Of a stretch of DNA of 64,000 nt, positions 25,424-36,901 are shown in pieces (position 1 is the first letter of the stretch; every line of letters begins with the position of its first letter). Under the pieces are notes generated by a model. The model was not told where the DNA came from and did no database searches. It saw only the letters and a list, made by a program, of their open reading frames with translations. This stretch comes from JAWKWH01 sp963669285. GTDB lineage: Bacteria > Pseudomonadota > Alphaproteobacteria > Rhizobiales > Rhizobiaceae. The stretch is taken from contig CAXXSI010000014.1 of NCBI GenBank assembly GCA_963669285.2, positions 186,001 to 250,000 of the forward strand, in the 5' to 3' direction. Position numbers and translations under genes: made by a program.

Positions 25424-26159
25424 TTGGAGTTTTCTTATCTGGCTGCATTCATGATCGGATTGCTGGGTTCCACCCATTGCCTCGGCATGTGCGGCGGCAT
25501 TGTCAGCGTGCTCAATGTGGAGAACCGGCAAAACGCCCGTTCGGCCGCAACCGTGCTGCGCTCCAATTTGAGCTACAATGCCGGACGGATAACCTCCTAC
25601 GCATTGGCCGGGGCGCTTGTCGGTTTGCTTGGCGCGCTGGTGTCCCATTCGACCCTTGGAACGATCGCCCCGGTCGGCGACTGCTCGCCGGCATCATCAT
25701 GATCATGCTCGGATTGTACCTGGTCGGCTGGACCCGGTTGCTGATGCCACTGGAGAAGGCCGGATTTTACCTGTGGAAGCGGATCGAACCGCATGGCCGG
25801 CAGTTCATCCCCGCAAGAACCGCCGCGCACGCCTATTGCCTCGGGCTGGTATGGGGCTGGTTGCCATGCGGACTGGTCTATTCGGTCCTGGCGATGGCGG
25901 CCATAACCGCTTCGCCGATCTCCGGAGCGCTCACCATGCTCTCGTTCGGCGCCGGAACTCTGCCCATGCTGCTGGCGATGGCGGAGCCGCAAAGCTGCTC
26001 TATCAAATTGCGCGCAAGCCGATCGCAAGACAGGCCGCGGGTGCCGCCATGATCCTGTTTGGCGTCTATATCTGCTTTGTTGCACTGGGCGGCGGCGAGC
26101 ACATGCACGCCGGTCATGCCGTCATTGTGCCGGAATTCCCGCTTCAGCCGGAATCATGA
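25424..26159 (+). pseudogene. TauE/SafE-like (CcoI-linked) membrane protein, two frameshifts
   Basis: The reading starts at 25424 with AAFMIGLLGSTHCLGMCGG, the signature of the DsbD/TauE-like proteins that accompany copper ATPases in oxidase maturation. It leaves frame near 25676 (after TIAPVG), continues in a second frame (LLAGIIMIMLGLYLVGWTR ... VWGWLPCGLVYSVL) until ~25993, and finishes in a third frame (GAAKLLYQIARKPIAR ... PEFPLQPES). Each shift is a one-base loss next to a short C or G run. Joined, it would be about 244 residues with six helices. It follows the copper ATPase by 14 bp. Likely role: copper or thiol handling for the heme-copper reductase. Confidence 0.8.
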
Positions 26160-26396
26160 ACCGAGCTTGATTACTGCTAGCCATCGCGCAGTGCGGATAT
26201 GAACCGGAAAGCACCGCCAGAAACCGATGGCGGCAAAGACCGCTCCATGGGCATACGCGCCGGTTTCGGCAGGTGTCGACGGCCCCCATGCGCCGCAGCG
26301 GTCATGCGAATTCCGCCCGCTTTCGCTTCCGGGCTGCGGTCGTTACCATTCACGACAATCGGATGCGAACTTCACAGCGAACCGGGAACCAGCCTG

Positions 26397-26771
26397 ATGA
26401 CCCACGCCGGAATGACCGATCTTATCTACTACTGCATGGTTGGAGCGCTCTTTACCCATGAGTTGGATGCAACGAAACGGCATGAGTGGCGCATCCTGCC
26501 CCTGACCAGTTTTCTCCCGGAGACTGTCGGCGAACAAACGTTCATCTGGCTCCATCTGCCTTTGTTCACTGTGTTGTTGCTGGGCGGAGAAAGCGGTGAG
26601 ACGAACGGCGTCCGATTGGGATTGGCGGCATTCGCTATCCTTCACGTCGGTCTGCACTGGCTGTATCGAAAACACCCGGCAAACGAGTTCAACAATCTGA
26701 GTTCATGGGCATTGATCCTATCGGCCGGAGCGCTGGGCGCCGCCTATCTGGCGATGAGCGCATTGAGCTGA
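26397..26771 (+). CDS. Small membrane protein, DUF6713-like
   Basis: 124 residues from the ATG at 26397 (GGGA 9 nt upstream); the ATG at 26412 is an alternative. The frame is open further upstream, but that part looks non-coding. Features: DLIYYCMVGALFTHELDATKRHEWRILP (His-Glu-Leu-Asp motif in helix 1), then FIWLHLPLFTVLLLGG, and two more helices. The THELDA...HEWR pattern matches a family of small uncharacterised membrane proteins I recall as DUF6713. No clear operon partner; 26160-26396 shows nothing recognisable. Confidence 0.65.
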   Translation: MTHAGMTDLIYYCMVGALFTHELDATKRHEWRILPLTSFLPETVGEQTFIWLHLPLFTVLLLGGESGETNGVRLGLAAFAILHVGLHWLYRKHPANEFNNLSSWALILSAGALGAAYLAMSALS

Positions 26772-27085
26772 TCGCCAATGCTGTTCGTCGGCTTTTCGCC
26801 TTAGCTGCCGATTTCTGCGCCGAAATCAAAATCTGCTTTTTTGCCTCGGCCTAATTATCGGGGGAAGTGGTTGTAAGCTCGCGAAACTCACTTATTATAC
26901 GTGACATCCGTATGGAGATTTTATGTCCCGGTAAAGTGGGGAGGCAACAGACCTCCCGATGCAAGATCAACAGATGAAACGCTTTCTCAATGTGAGTTCG
27001 GCGGTGAGTTGGTTTGTGCTCTCAGAAACAATTGACACTTTAAGCCAGAGATAATCTCGTGGCTCCGACATGAAAGCTGCACCCC
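26772..27085 (+). other. Intergenic region before rsgA
   Basis: 314 bp without a gene. It contains a possible promoter, TTGTAA then 17 nt then ATTATA, at about 26872-26900, and a small hairpin GGGAGG / CCTCCC (26939-26957). No T-run follows the hairpin. Nothing else recognisable. Confidence 0.4.
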
Positions 27086-28171
27086 ATGAAACGGGACTAT
27101 TCCAAACTCCTGCCGCCGCATATGAAAGGCGACGGAACAGGACGACAATCGTCAACAATCGAAATGCTCGGCTGGCAGCCCTTTTTCGCGCAACAGATCA
27201 GCGTCGACGAACTGGCACAAACGCCACCCGTCCGCGTTGTCGAAGTGCATCGCAATGGATTGCACGTCACCGGCGACGACATCGACGAAACAATCCCACC
27301 GCGACCGGATGCAACGGTTGGCGATTGGTTGTTGCTGGATCGCGAACATCCGCATCTGAGTCGAGTTCTGGAGCGAAAGAGCCTTGTGAAGCGCCGTGCT
27401 CCGGGAACGGATCGTCAGGTGCAGCTGATCGCGGCCAATATCGACACGGCATTTATCGTGACTTCCTGCAACCAGGATTTCAACGTCGCCCGCCTGGAGC
27501 GCTACATCGCTATGGCGTTTGAGGCCGACATCACGCCGGTTATCGTTTTGACAAAGGCGGATCTGGTCTCAACGACACAAGACTATGTCGATGAGGCGAA
27601 GGCGATTTCAGAACTGGTACCCGTCCTGGTTCTTGATGCACGCGGCGATGAGCCGATTGTGAAATTGGCGGACTGGTGCAAACCGGGCAAAACGGTCGCG
27701 TTTCTAGGGTCGTCCGGCGTTGGCAAGTCCACTCTGACCAACGCACTGGCCGGCAACCAGTCGATCGCAACACAGGCTATCCGGGAAGACGATGCCAAGG
27801 GCCGGCACACCACCACAAGGCGGCAATTACACGTCGTGCCGGGCGGCTGCGTGGTTTTGGACACACCAGGGATGCGCGAATTACAACTGGCCGATGCCGC
27901 ATCAGGTATCGAAGACGTGTTTGCCGACCTTCACGATCTTTCCACCCGGTGCCGTTTTAGTGATTGTCAGCATCTGACCGAGCCGGGGTGTGCCATAGTG
28001 AGTGCGCTTGAAGCCGGGACTATCGATGAAGGGCGGCTTGGCCGGTGGCGCAAGCTGAAGGCAGAAGATGCCTTCAATTCTTCCAGCCTCGCTGAACGCA
28101 GAACCAAGGACAAGGCATTCGGCAAGATGGTTCGCGCGGTCATGAAAGACAAAAAGAAGCAGAGGCGATGA
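27086..28171 (+). CDS. rsgA: Ribosome small-subunit biogenesis GTPase RsgA
   Basis: 361 residues. OB-fold N-terminus, then a circularly permuted GTPase with G4 (LTKADL) before G1 (FLGSSGVGKST) and G3 (LDTPGMRE), the order typical of RsgA/YjeQ. The G2-like Thr is in GRHTTTRRQL. C-terminal zinc motif CRFSDCQHLTEPGC. It acts in the cytoplasm on late 30S maturation, releasing other assembly factors. Single gene, with no strong ribosome site before the ATG. The 321 bp after it (28172-28492) hold nothing recognisable except the padR promoter at the end. Confidence 0.94.
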   Translation: MKRDYSKLLPPHMKGDGTGRQSSTIEMLGWQPFFAQQISVDELAQTPPVRVVEVHRNGLHVTGDDIDETIPPRPDATVGDWLLLDREHPHLSRVLERKSLVKRRAPGTDRQVQLIAANIDTAFIVTSCNQDFNVARLERYIAMAFEADITPVIVLTKADLVSTTQDYVDEAKAISELVPVLVLDARGDEPIVKLADWCKPGKTVAFLGSSGVGKSTLTNALAGNQSIATQAIREDDAKGRHTTTRRQLHVVPGGCVVLDTPGMRELQLADAASGIEDVFADLHDLSTRCRFSDCQHLTEPGCAIVSALEAGTIDEGRLGRWRKLKAEDAFNSSSLAERRTKDKAFGKMVRAVMKDKKKQRR

Positions 28172-28453
28172 TCAAGAAAGCCAGGGTCAGGGCCCGCTGA
28201 TTGCCGCGAGAGGCAGCACAAATCTGCTCCAGCCATTTCGTGTCAATTATAAGTCCTGACTCCAGGTCATGGACTCACAAACATCTGGAAGGCGCGCTTC
28301 CGATGCGTCTTCCAATTCTCCATATCAGCCATTCACCGACCAAGCGTCCACTGCGGTTTTGTCCGCCGAGCGGCCATTGATGCATGTTTTCTGCTGCTGA
28401 GGGTCTCAACCTGTTCGGTTTCGTCGATCAGAAACAATTGGTTGGTTTCCATC

Positions 28454-28482
28454 TTGACATACCGGTATATCTAACTGATATA
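28454..28482 (+). promoter_or_regulatory. Promoter with internal palindromes, padR operon
   Basis: TTGACA (28454-28459), an exact 17-bp spacer, then GATATA (28477-28482). The spacer holds the palindrome ATACCGGTAT and overlaps GATATATC at its end, a likely PadR self-repression site. Transcription should start at about 28489-28491, only 2-4 nt before the ATG at 28493, and no ribosome site is present, so the mRNA is probably leaderless. Confidence 0.7.
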
Positions 28483-28492
28483 TCTTCTTGCT

Positions 28493-29074
28493 ATGATACC
28501 AAATCCAAAACCGCTTCCATCTTCGTCGATACCCATATTGGGAATGCTCACCTGGCGGCCGATGACCGGATATGAGATCAAGCGGGAAATTCAAGCCAGT
28601 CTCGGGAATTTCTGGAGCGAGAGTTTCGGACAAATTTATCCGCAGCTGCGCTCACTGAGCGAAGCCGGCCTGATCAAAATCATGTCGGACGAGCAGCCTG
28701 CCGGTAAGGTCAAGAATACCTACGCCATCACCGATTCAGGCAGGGCGGCGCTCAGAGGTTGGATTTCCAATGCGCCATCCAACCGCCCGCCACGCGATGA
28801 ACTGTTGCTGAAGGTTTTCTTTGCATCCGAGGGCGAGTTGCAGGCGGTTCGCGACCACTGCCGAAAAGCCCGCGAAGACGCCGTCGCACGGCTGCACAAA
28901 TATCTAGCCATCGAGAAGCGGATCGACTCCGTGAAAAATCATCAGGACAAGGCGAAGTACTGGCGCATGACATTGAAAATGGGAATTGCCGAGGCTCGAA
29001 CTTTCATCGCCTGGTGTGATGAAACGCTGCGGGAATTTGCTGAAGCCGAACCCAAAGAGGAAATAGAAAAATGA
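28493..29074 (+). CDS. PadR family transcriptional regulator
   Basis: 193 residues. N-terminal PadR winged helix: PILGMLTWRPMTGYEIKREI, FWSESFGQIYPQLRSLSEAG, and the wing VKNTYAITDSGRAALRGWI. The C-terminal part (about 95-185) is the long helical VirR-type dimerisation domain (LLKVFFASEGELQAVRDHC; MTLKMGIAEARTFIAWCDE). Its stop codon overlaps the next start (ATGA), so it is co-translated with the membrane protein it presumably regulates. Auto-repression at 28454-28482 is likely. Confidence 0.9.
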   Translation: MIPNPKPLPSSSIPILGMLTWRPMTGYEIKREIQASLGNFWSESFGQIYPQLRSLSEAGLIKIMSDEQPAGKVKNTYAITDSGRAALRGWISNAPSNRPPRDELLLKVFFASEGELQAVRDHCRKAREDAVARLHKYLAIEKRIDSVKNHQDKAKYWRMTLKMGIAEARTFIAWCDETLREFAEAEPKEEIEK

Positions 29075-29580
29075 GTGTATTCGGCGAGTTTGTCGCACGT
29101 TATTTTGACTATGACAGTCTGAAAATCCTGCATCTGTTCGGCATAATCTTATTCATGGGGAATATTATCATCACCGGCTGGTGGAAGGTCATGGCCGATC
29201 GGACGGGCGATTATCGCGTTATCGCCTTTGCGCAAAGACAAGTGACAGTGACAGACTGGATATTCACCTTTGGTGGCGTGGTTATTCTGGCGGTTGCCGC
29301 CTTCGGCATGGTTTTTCACATGAACGAGAACATCATGGAAGAGATCTCCGAACAGCGCTGGTTATGGTGGGGATACGCCTTGTTCATAACCTCCGGAATT
29401 ATCTGGGCGGTCATCCTGATTCCAATGCAGATTATTCAAGCTCGAATGGCCAATCGGTTTGCGACAACGGGGGAAATACCTGAACGCTATTGGCTCTATG
29501 GTAAAGTTTGGCTGTGGTTTGGAATCTTGGCAACCGTGATACCTCTCATAAATATCTACTGGATGGTCGCCAAGGCTTGA
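29071..29580 (+). CDS. DUF2269-type integral membrane protein
   Basis: 169 residues with four membrane helices: LKILHLFGIILFMGNIIITG, WIFTFGGVVILAVAAFGMVF, ALFITSGIIWAVILIPMQII and LWFGILATVIPLINIYWMV. The first-helix motif LHLFGIILFMGN is typical of the DUF2269 family. Function unknown. It forms a two-gene operon with padR, overlapping by 4 nt, an arrangement seen for stress-inducible membrane proteins. Confidence 0.8.
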   Translation: MSVFGEFVARYFDYDSLKILHLFGIILFMGNIIITGWWKVMADRTGDYRVIAFAQRQVTVTDWIFTFGGVVILAVAAFGMVFHMNENIMEEISEQRWLWWGYALFITSGIIWAVILIPMQIIQARMANRFATTGEIPERYWLYGKVWLWFGILATVIPLINIYWMVAKA

Positions 29581-29623
29581 ACCGGATATCCAATCGCCAG
29601 GTTCTGAATCAAGTGATCAGGAA

Positions 29624-29644
29624 CTAGAGCAGTTTTGAGCCATT
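29624..29644 (+). repeat. Half-copy of the CTAGAGCAG palindromic repeat
   Basis: Begins CTAGAGCAGTTTTGAGCCATT, like the left half of the element at 9419-9458, but the matching CTGCTCTAG arm is absent. It lies in the 185-bp gap between the DUF2269 gene and the next gene. Confidence 0.45.
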
Positions 29645-29765
29645 CTGCCGGAGCGATTTTGGGTCAAGGTCGAGCGTTTGTTCGATTAGCCGCCGTTCAT
29701 TCAAAAAATCTTATCCACGCCTGCCGACCCTGCCTTACTCTGTCCGGTTAAACGGAAAGGCGATC

Positions 29766-30422
29766 ATGAACTGGGAATTGGCGATTGAGAGGAACAAGCA
29801 GGCGCTGGCGAAGATCATCGCCGGTCTCACCGCCCTTGTCGACGGCGCCGAGATGCTGCCGCGGCCGCTGCACCGCTTCGTCTGCCGCGTGTTGCGGCCG
29901 GCGGAATCGGCGCTTCGCCGCCTGATCGTCATCGTCGCGGCAAGTCTCCAGAAAAAGACCGAAGCAGCCGAAAACGGCGCGGCGGACAAACGCCCGCTGC
30001 CGGATTTTTCCAGCTTTGCCCGTGGACAAAACCGCGCTGCCTTCGCGCTGATCGATCCGCGCAAATCTTTCGGCGAGTCCGGCCGCGCGTTCCAAATATC
30101 GCCGCCGCAACACGCGCTGCCGCAGATTTCCGTGCCGGGGCTGACGGATCGCATTGAGTGGGCGAAATCCGAAGAGCGGCTGGAGGCGAAAACGCTCAGC
30201 CGCCGCATTGACAGGCTGAAACGTGCGCTCAAAACCCTGCCGCGCCAGGCAAGGCGGCTGAACCGGCTGATGGCAAGGCGCGCAGAGGCAGAACCCGGAC
30301 CGGGGCGGGTCGGGCCGATCCGCCCCGGCCATCCTCCCGGATACCGACGACAGCCACGCCACCCGGTCGATGATGTCCTGCGCGAGTGTCATGCACTGGC
30401 GTGGAATTGCGGGCTGCCATAG
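29766..30422 (+). CDS. Hypothetical protein, Arg/Pro-rich
   Basis: 218 residues. No signal peptide. The first ~60 residues are helical (NWELAIERNKQALAKIIAGL; RFVCRVLRPAESALRRLIVI), resembling small proteins often annotated as hypothetical in Rhizobiales. The middle contains PDFSSFARGQ and the C-terminus is basic and Pro-rich (RVGPIRPGHPPGYRRQP). ATG preceded by GGAAAGG. It is convergent with uvrA, with 90 bp between the genes. Function unknown. Confidence 0.65.
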   Translation: MNWELAIERNKQALAKIIAGLTALVDGAEMLPRPLHRFVCRVLRPAESALRRLIVIVAASLQKKTEAAENGAADKRPLPDFSSFARGQNRAAFALIDPRKSFGESGRAFQISPPQHALPQISVPGLTDRIEWAKSEERLEAKTLSRRIDRLKRALKTLPRQARRLNRLMARRAEAEPGPGRVGPIRPGHPPGYRRQPRHPVDDVLRECHALAWNCGLP

Positions 30423-30512
30423 GTTTGCCCTCACGGCGAGTTCGCTTTGCTCACCGCCTGCGCGGCCGCGCCGTAATACCGGCGGGCTGCGGTCGCAGCC
30501 TCGGGCTACGTC

Positions 30513-33434
<2,922 letters not shown>

Positions 33435-33615
33435 CTTTCCCCGGATCTGAAAATACACCACGGCTGTCGCTGCAAACGGGCATGAACAAAAGCCGAACGC
33501 GCTACGGTTATAGGAAACAACCACACCATGCAATTGGGCATTCGCGCTCTTCCCCTTATAGTTCCACCCAACTGCCAGTTCCTGTCATTAGATTGTCATC
33601 GGGAGAAAATATTCA

Positions 33616-33966
33616 ATGCGCAAGATATTGGCCACCACAGCGTTGCTCGTTGTCGCAACCGGCGCTGCCCACGCGACCGCCGACGGACCGGACTTCTGGC
33701 AGGTGTGGAACGTGGCGCCCGGCGACACGCTCAATTATCGCGTCGGTCCGGCGGTCAACTATCCCAAACTCGGCGCCATTCCGCACAATGCCGGAAAGAT
33801 CAGCGTTACGGTCTGCGTGCCGACGACGACAAGGGAACAGTGGTTTTCGCTTTCCGAGGCGATGCAGGCGAAGTTGATTGCCATGTCCGCCTGGTGTCTT
33901 ATCGAGTACCAGGGTGAACAGCGCGGCTGGGTCAACCGCCGCTATCTGACCGAGGATGACGAGTGA
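33616..33966 (+). CDS. Secreted SH3-like domain protein
   Basis: 116 residues. Sec signal peptide (MRKILATTALLVVATGAAHA). The mature part is one bacterial SH3 domain: VWNVAPGDTLNYRVGPAVNY (the usual VxxxxLNVRxGPSxxY pattern) and WCLIEYQGEQRGWVNRRYL. Such domains bind peptidoglycan or act in the envelope. Possible operon with the lipoprotein gene that starts 39 bp downstream. Confidence 0.82.
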   Translation: MRKILATTALLVVATGAAHATADGPDFWQVWNVAPGDTLNYRVGPAVNYPKLGAIPHNAGKISVTVCVPTTTREQWFSLSEAMQAKLIAMSAWCLIEYQGEQRGWVNRRYLTEDDE

Positions 33967-34005
33967 TCGGTTGATCGGACCGGTTATTTGGAGGGTGGGT
34001 GGTTG

Positions 34006-35106
34006 ATGTCGGATTGGCGAGGAAAGTGTCATGCCGTTTTAATGCGGCAAGCCAAACCTTCGCAGTTGTTCGTCCTGGCAATGGTTTTGATCATGCTGCA
34101 GGGCTGCAGCAACATTTCCTACTACTCGCAGTCCATCAACGGTCATTTAAACATCGTCTCGGCCAGCCAACCGGCGGTGCGCGTTCTCGACGATCCGAAA
34201 ACGGCGCCGCAACTGAAGGAAAAGCTGACGCTGGCGCATGCGATACGGCAATTCGCGATAGACCGGCTGGCCCTGCCCGACAATGACAGCTACCGCACAT
34301 ATGTCGATACGAAGCGCGACTATGTGACCTGGTCGGTGTTCGCCGCGCCTGAGTTTTCGCTGGATGTCAGCACCTGGTGTTTTCCAGTCGCCGGATGCGT
34401 TCCCTATCGTGGATACTTTTCAAAGGACGCGGCGGTAGAATTCGCCAACGGCGTTCGTGCCAAGGGGCTGGACGTCCATGTCGGTGGGGTGCCGGCCTAC
34501 TCGACCCTTGGCTGGTTTGACGATCCGCTGTTGAACACAATGTTCCTTCACGGCGATACCTATCTTGCCGGGGTGATTTTTCATGAGCTTTCCCACCAGC
34601 GGGTCTATGTCGCCGGCGACCCCGCATTTAACGAGGCGTTCGCGGTTTCGGTAGAGCGAAGCGGTATCGAGGCCTGGCTGCACCACCGCGCCGATGAAGA
34701 CGCTTTGCGCGGCTACGCAACAGACAGCAAGCGCAATGCCGATTTCCTCGATCTGATCGCCGATGCGCGTTCCGAGTTGAAGCGTATCTATACAAGCGCC
34801 GACAGTGCTGAAAACAAGCGGGCTGCAAAGGCTGCGGCGCTGGAGCGGCTGCGCGCGCGTTACCGGCGCGTTAGAGACACAAGATGGAACGGCTACGACG
34901 GTTACAATGCGTGGTTCGAAGCCCCGATCAACAATGCCAAACTCGCAACGATCTCTGTCTACAACAATCTCGTGCCGGCATTCGACCGGCTGCTTGATAT
35001 CTGTTCGGGAGACCACCAACGCTATTTCAAGGCGGTCGAGCGCATCGCCAAACTTGAACAGCCGGAACGGCTGCCCGCCTTACATGCAGCCAATGAATGC
35101 GATTGA
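34006..35106 (+). CDS. Predicted zinc aminopeptidase lipoprotein (PF10023-like)
   Basis: 366 residues from the ATG at 34006, which follows GGAGGGTGG; the ATG at 34042 is also possible. A signal segment ends in a lipobox, LQGC-S, so the mature protein is lipid-anchored. Zinc motif HELSHQ with downstream acidic residues (FNEAFAVSVE), plus the conserved YYSQSINGHL and LGWFDDPLLNTM seen in the putative aminopeptidase family. C-terminal helices include YNAWFEAPINNAKLATISVY. Probable periplasmic or outer-membrane peptidase; substrate unknown. Confidence 0.85.
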   Translation: MSDWRGKCHAVLMRQAKPSQLFVLAMVLIMLQGCSNISYYSQSINGHLNIVSASQPAVRVLDDPKTAPQLKEKLTLAHAIRQFAIDRLALPDNDSYRTYVDTKRDYVTWSVFAAPEFSLDVSTWCFPVAGCVPYRGYFSKDAAVEFANGVRAKGLDVHVGGVPAYSTLGWFDDPLLNTMFLHGDTYLAGVIFHELSHQRVYVAGDPAFNEAFAVSVERSGIEAWLHHRADEDALRGYATDSKRNADFLDLIADARSELKRIYTSADSAENKRAAKAAALERLRARYRRVRDTRWNGYDGYNAWFEAPINNAKLATISVYNNLVPAFDRLLDICSGDHQRYFKAVERIAKLEQPERLPALHAANECD

Positions 35107-35544
35107 TCCATGGGCGCAGCACTGATCAAAAAGATCTGCGCTGCGTGTTGACCCTGCCTTGCGTCCCAGTCGCATCGGGATCGATCACATTTTCATCGAA
35201 CCGCTTGACGAATCAGCTTCACGAGCGCAGTCTCCGCCTGTCCAGAGTACCGTGGCGCTGAGCGGGATCCGGTTTGCAAGACCCCCCGCAGTAGCGACCG
35301 GAAAAGAGGACGAGAACTGTGTTGAAGCGAAAAGGATGGAGGCATGACCCCGCCTGACTGTCTTCCCGGGCTTCACCAAAACGGTGAAGCCACAACCGGT
35401 TGAAATCGCCGCCTAAAGAACGGGTCTGAACACCCGGTTGCCGACAATTAAATCACTTGCAGGAAAGACGCTTGAATGCGTTGACCTGAACTATATGCCG
35501 GCCAGGTTGCCGGAATCCGAGGAAGCCCCTCGAAACCAAAATAG
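35107..35544 (+). ncRNA. Possible noncoding transcript upstream of a strong terminator
   Basis: 438 bp with no convincing gene on either strand, yet ending in a clear rho-independent terminator (35545-35585) more than 400 nt after the last coding stop. Internal hairpins are visible, for example GGCTTCACC / GGTGAAGCC around 35369-35390 and CGGGT / ACCCG near 35423-35438. I checked by eye for tmRNA, 6S, RNase P and SRP RNA hallmarks and found none. It could be an unrecognised small RNA or a long 3' untranslated region. Confidence 0.35.
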
Positions 35545-35585
35545 GCCCCGCGCGCTCGGAACAGGAAGCGGCGGGGCTTTTCTTT
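35545..35585 (+). terminator. Rho-independent terminator
   Basis: Stem GCCCCGC (35545-35551) / GCGGGGC (35571-35577) followed by TTTTCTTT. It points rightward, so it ends a plus-strand transcript. It also lies 23 bp from the stop of the convergent hydrolase gene. Confidence 0.8.
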
Positions 35586-35607
35586 GCAAATCGATGGTCG
35601 CTGCGAT

Positions 35608-36729
35608 TTACGGCAGGGATCGTTGGTCGACGGCTTCCCACCAGTTTTCGGAGTTGAACTGGTGTGCCGACGAAACTGTCTCTCCAATGCGCGGCGTTAC
35701 CAGCTTGACGCCGGCCTTTTCGGCCGCGGCGATCGCGCGCTTGATCGGTTCGTCCCAGGCGTGCCGGGCGAGGTTGAACGTTGCCCAATGTACCGGAAGC
35801 ATGAGTTTGCCGCCGACATCGCGATGAACCTGCATCGACTGCTCCGGTGGCATGTGGATGTCGATCCAGAACTGGCCGGGGCCATACGAACCGATCTTGA
35901 TGATGTTCATGTCGAAAGGCCCGAAGCGCTCGCCGATTTCGCTGAACAGCTTGCCGTAACCGGAATCGCCACTGAAAAAGACCCGGTGTTCAGGACCGAT
36001 CAGCGACCAGGAAAGCCACAGGGTTTTCTGGAAATCGAACAGGCCGCGGCTGGAATAGTGGCGCGCCGGCGTCGCTACCAGCTTCAGGTCGCCGATTTCG
36101 GCCTGCTGCCACCAGTCCATCTCGACGATCTGGGCATCGGGCACTTTCCAGTTTTTCAGCAGGCGGGCGTTGCCGAGCGGCACGTGGATGACCGCTCCCT
36201 GATCGACGAGATGCAAGATCGTCGCCTTGTCGAAATGGTCGTAGTGATTGTGCGAGATGACGACGGCGTCTATGCCGGTCAGGCCATCCAGCGCGATGGG
36301 CGGCGGGTGAAACCGCTTCGGCCCGAACCTCTGGGACGGTGACGCCCGCTCGGACAGGACCGGGTCGGTCAGCACGCGATACCCGTCGATCTCCACCAGC
36401 ACGCTGGCGTGACCCAGCCAGGTAAGATGCAGCCCCGGCGCCGGCTTTTCGTTGAGCGCTTCCCGATCAATCGGGACCACCGGAATCCGGCCTGCCGGCA
36501 GGCGCTGCTGTTCGCCGAAAAACTCGTCTTTGAAGGATTCCCATGTGAATTCGATAGATGCTTCCGGTTCGGCGTTGACAAACACCCCGTCGCGGAAATT
36601 TGGCGATTTGCTGTGGCGCGCAAGATCGGCCGAGGTGATCGGCACGCTGAGCGACCAGCCGATCCAGACGATCACTGCCGCAGCGACAGCCAGCAGCGCA
36701 AACACCGCCAACAGAACCTTTTTCCACAT
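35608..36729 (-). CDS. NAPE-PLD-like metallo-beta-lactamase-fold hydrolase
   Basis: 373 residues; start at 36729 with CAGGAGG upstream. N-terminal membrane anchor (VLLAVFALLAVAAAVIVWIG). MBL fold with the metal motif SHNHYDHFD, TWLGHASVLVEIDG at the start of the fold, then ARHYSSRGLFD, FSGDSGYG and PVHWATFNLARHAWDEP. This set is that of N-acyl-phosphatidylethanolamine phospholipase D-like enzymes and bacterial relatives. Likely inner-membrane-anchored phosphodiesterase; lipid substrate inferred only. Divergent from the gene at 36902. Confidence 0.87.
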   Translation of the reverse strand: MWKKVLLAVFALLAVAAAVIVWIGWSLSVPITSADLARHSKSPNFRDGVFVNAEPEASIEFTWESFKDEFFGEQQRLPAGRIPVVPIDREALNEKPAPGLHLTWLGHASVLVEIDGYRVLTDPVLSERASPSQRFGPKRFHPPPIALDGLTGIDAVVISHNHYDHFDKATILHLVDQGAVIHVPLGNARLLKNWKVPDAQIVEMDWWQQAEIGDLKLVATPARHYSSRGLFDFQKTLWLSWSLIGPEHRVFFSGDSGYGKLFSEIGERFGPFDMNIIKIGSYGPGQFWIDIHMPPEQSMQVHRDVGGKLMLPVHWATFNLARHAWDEPIKRAIAAAEKAGVKLVTPRIGETVSSAHQFNSENWWEAVDQRSLP

Positions 36730-36901
36730 CGTGCTGCGCCTCCTGTCGGCCGGTCGGGATTTGACGCGGATCGCGCACTTGCGCAAAACTGCAACCGGCA
36801 TGACTTTGCCGCCGATTATCGTCAACGTCCAGTTACCGCGTTTCCTAATCCTGCGATGAATTATTAACGAAATAATCCCGGTGTTCGTGCGACAATAGGC
36901 C

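Noticed and set aside
28436..28448. AATTGGTTGGTTT near the padR promoter as a further GntR operator
   Set aside because: Only a single half-site match without an inverted partner, and unrelated in context to the amine genes.
35107..35544. tmRNA, 6S RNA, RNase P RNA or SRP RNA
   Set aside because: No tag-peptide frame, no T-loop with CCA, no GAGGAAAGTCC-type P RNA core and no GGAAG SRP loop were found by eye.
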